A DNA stretch of 14,254 nt from Candidatus Methanomethylicus sp. (lineage in GTDB: Archaea; Thermoproteota; Methanomethylicia; Methanomethylicales; Methanomethylicaceae). The notes under the pieces are model-generated. The model was given only the letters and a program-made list of their open reading frames with translations, ran no database searches and was not told the origin of the DNA. The translations under genes were made by a program, and so were the position numbers. Position 1 is the first letter of the stretch. The number at the start of each line of letters is the position of its first letter. This document shows positions 14,042 to 14,254 of the stretch, piece after piece. Where the stretch lies: NCBI GenBank assembly GCA_028683025.1, contig JAJRAB010000087.1:1-14254 (forward strand), read 5' to 3'.

Positions 14042-14254
14042 TTGTTAAAATTAAGAAAAAATGAAGGCCTCTTTAGCTTGCTTGAAAAAATCACCATCCG
14101 CGAATTTATTCAGGAAGATCTAGACGATGTCATGACGGTAAATAAGGTATGCTTGCCCGAGAACTACTCATCGGCATTTTACTTAGAACATTTCTTTGAA
14201 AATCCGAAATGTTTCCTAGTTGCAGAAGTTGACGGGAAAATCGTTGGTTATAAC
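14042..14254 (+). CDS. GNAT family N-acetyltransferase, N-terminus only (RimI/Ard1-like)
   Basis: The gene starts 11 nt after the previous stop and runs off the right edge. The visible protein contains ITIREFIQEDLDDVMTVNK and then CLPENYSSAFYLEHFF and FLVAEVDGKIVGY, which is the N-terminal half of an archaeal RimI/Naa10-type acetyltransferase: the first strand and helix, the CLPENY segment typical of archaeal N-terminal acetyltransferases, and strands 2-3. The acetyl-CoA loop (Q/RxxGxG/A) lies beyond the window. Two in-frame TTG codons, 14042 and 14078, are possible starts; the second has GAAGG at 14063-14067 and gives a length closer to homologues. An ATG at 14061 is out of frame. The protein probably acetylates protein N-termini. 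Confidence 0.8.
   Translation, partial: MLKLRKNEGLFSLLEKITIREFIQEDLDDVMTVNKVCLPENYSSAFYLEHFFENPKCFLVAEVDGKIVGYN

Noticed and set aside
14061..14080. ATG at 14061 as start of the acetyltransferase
   Set aside because: It is out of frame with the ITIREF...CLPENY coding frame and soon meets stops; the in-frame TTG codons at 14042 and 14078 fit better.

Overview
The window is archaeal. It carries both subunits of DNA topoisomerase VI, a form III RuBisCO with AMP phosphorylase and ribose-1,5-bisphosphate isomerase, two PurP-type ATP-grasp proteins, and TATA boxes about 25 nt upstream of genes. Shine-Dalgarno motifs are common, and several genes appear to start with TTG or GTG. A euryarchaeal lineage fits, but I cannot name the organism. 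No plasmid, phage, insertion sequence or CRISPR signature is visible.

Layout, left to right. (1) 1-3287, minus strand: top6B, top6A and the start of an LpdD-like gene, closely packed as one operon. The Top6B tail ends in a sequence that matches a PCNA-interacting peptide. (2) 3443-9454, minus strand: iron-type alcohol dehydrogenase, PRPP synthetase, ribose-1,5-bisphosphate isomerase and form III RuBisCO in tight succession, then AMP phosphorylase behind an oligo-T stretch and its own TATA box. (3) 9520-12377, plus strand, divergent from (2): a diverged PurP paralogue, a PurP with an intact ATP-grasp loop overlapping it by 4 nt, and a uridine-phosphorylase-like enzyme, closed by two hairpins and T-runs. 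(4) 12378-12958: a gene-free stretch with AT-rich edges around a GC-richer core. The core looks like a structured non-coding RNA of about 260-330 nt with its own TATA box; I could not assign it to a family. (5) 12959-14254, plus strand: a small Toprim protein, an unrecognised protein with a possible metal-binding CxxC...HxxC pattern, and the start of a GNAT acetyltransferase cut off by the window edge.

Together, blocks 2 and 3 form a purine/pentose hub. AMP phosphorylase turns AMP into adenine and ribose-1,5-bisphosphate, the isomerase makes ribulose-1,5-bisphosphate, and RuBisCO adds CO2 to give two 3-phosphoglycerates. PRPP synthetase and PurP belong to nucleotide synthesis, and the nucleoside phosphorylase can feed ribose-1-phosphate into the same pool. 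The items most worth a second look are the unassigned RNA, the apparent PIP box on Top6B, and the PurP paralogue that has lost the glycine-rich ATP-grasp loop.
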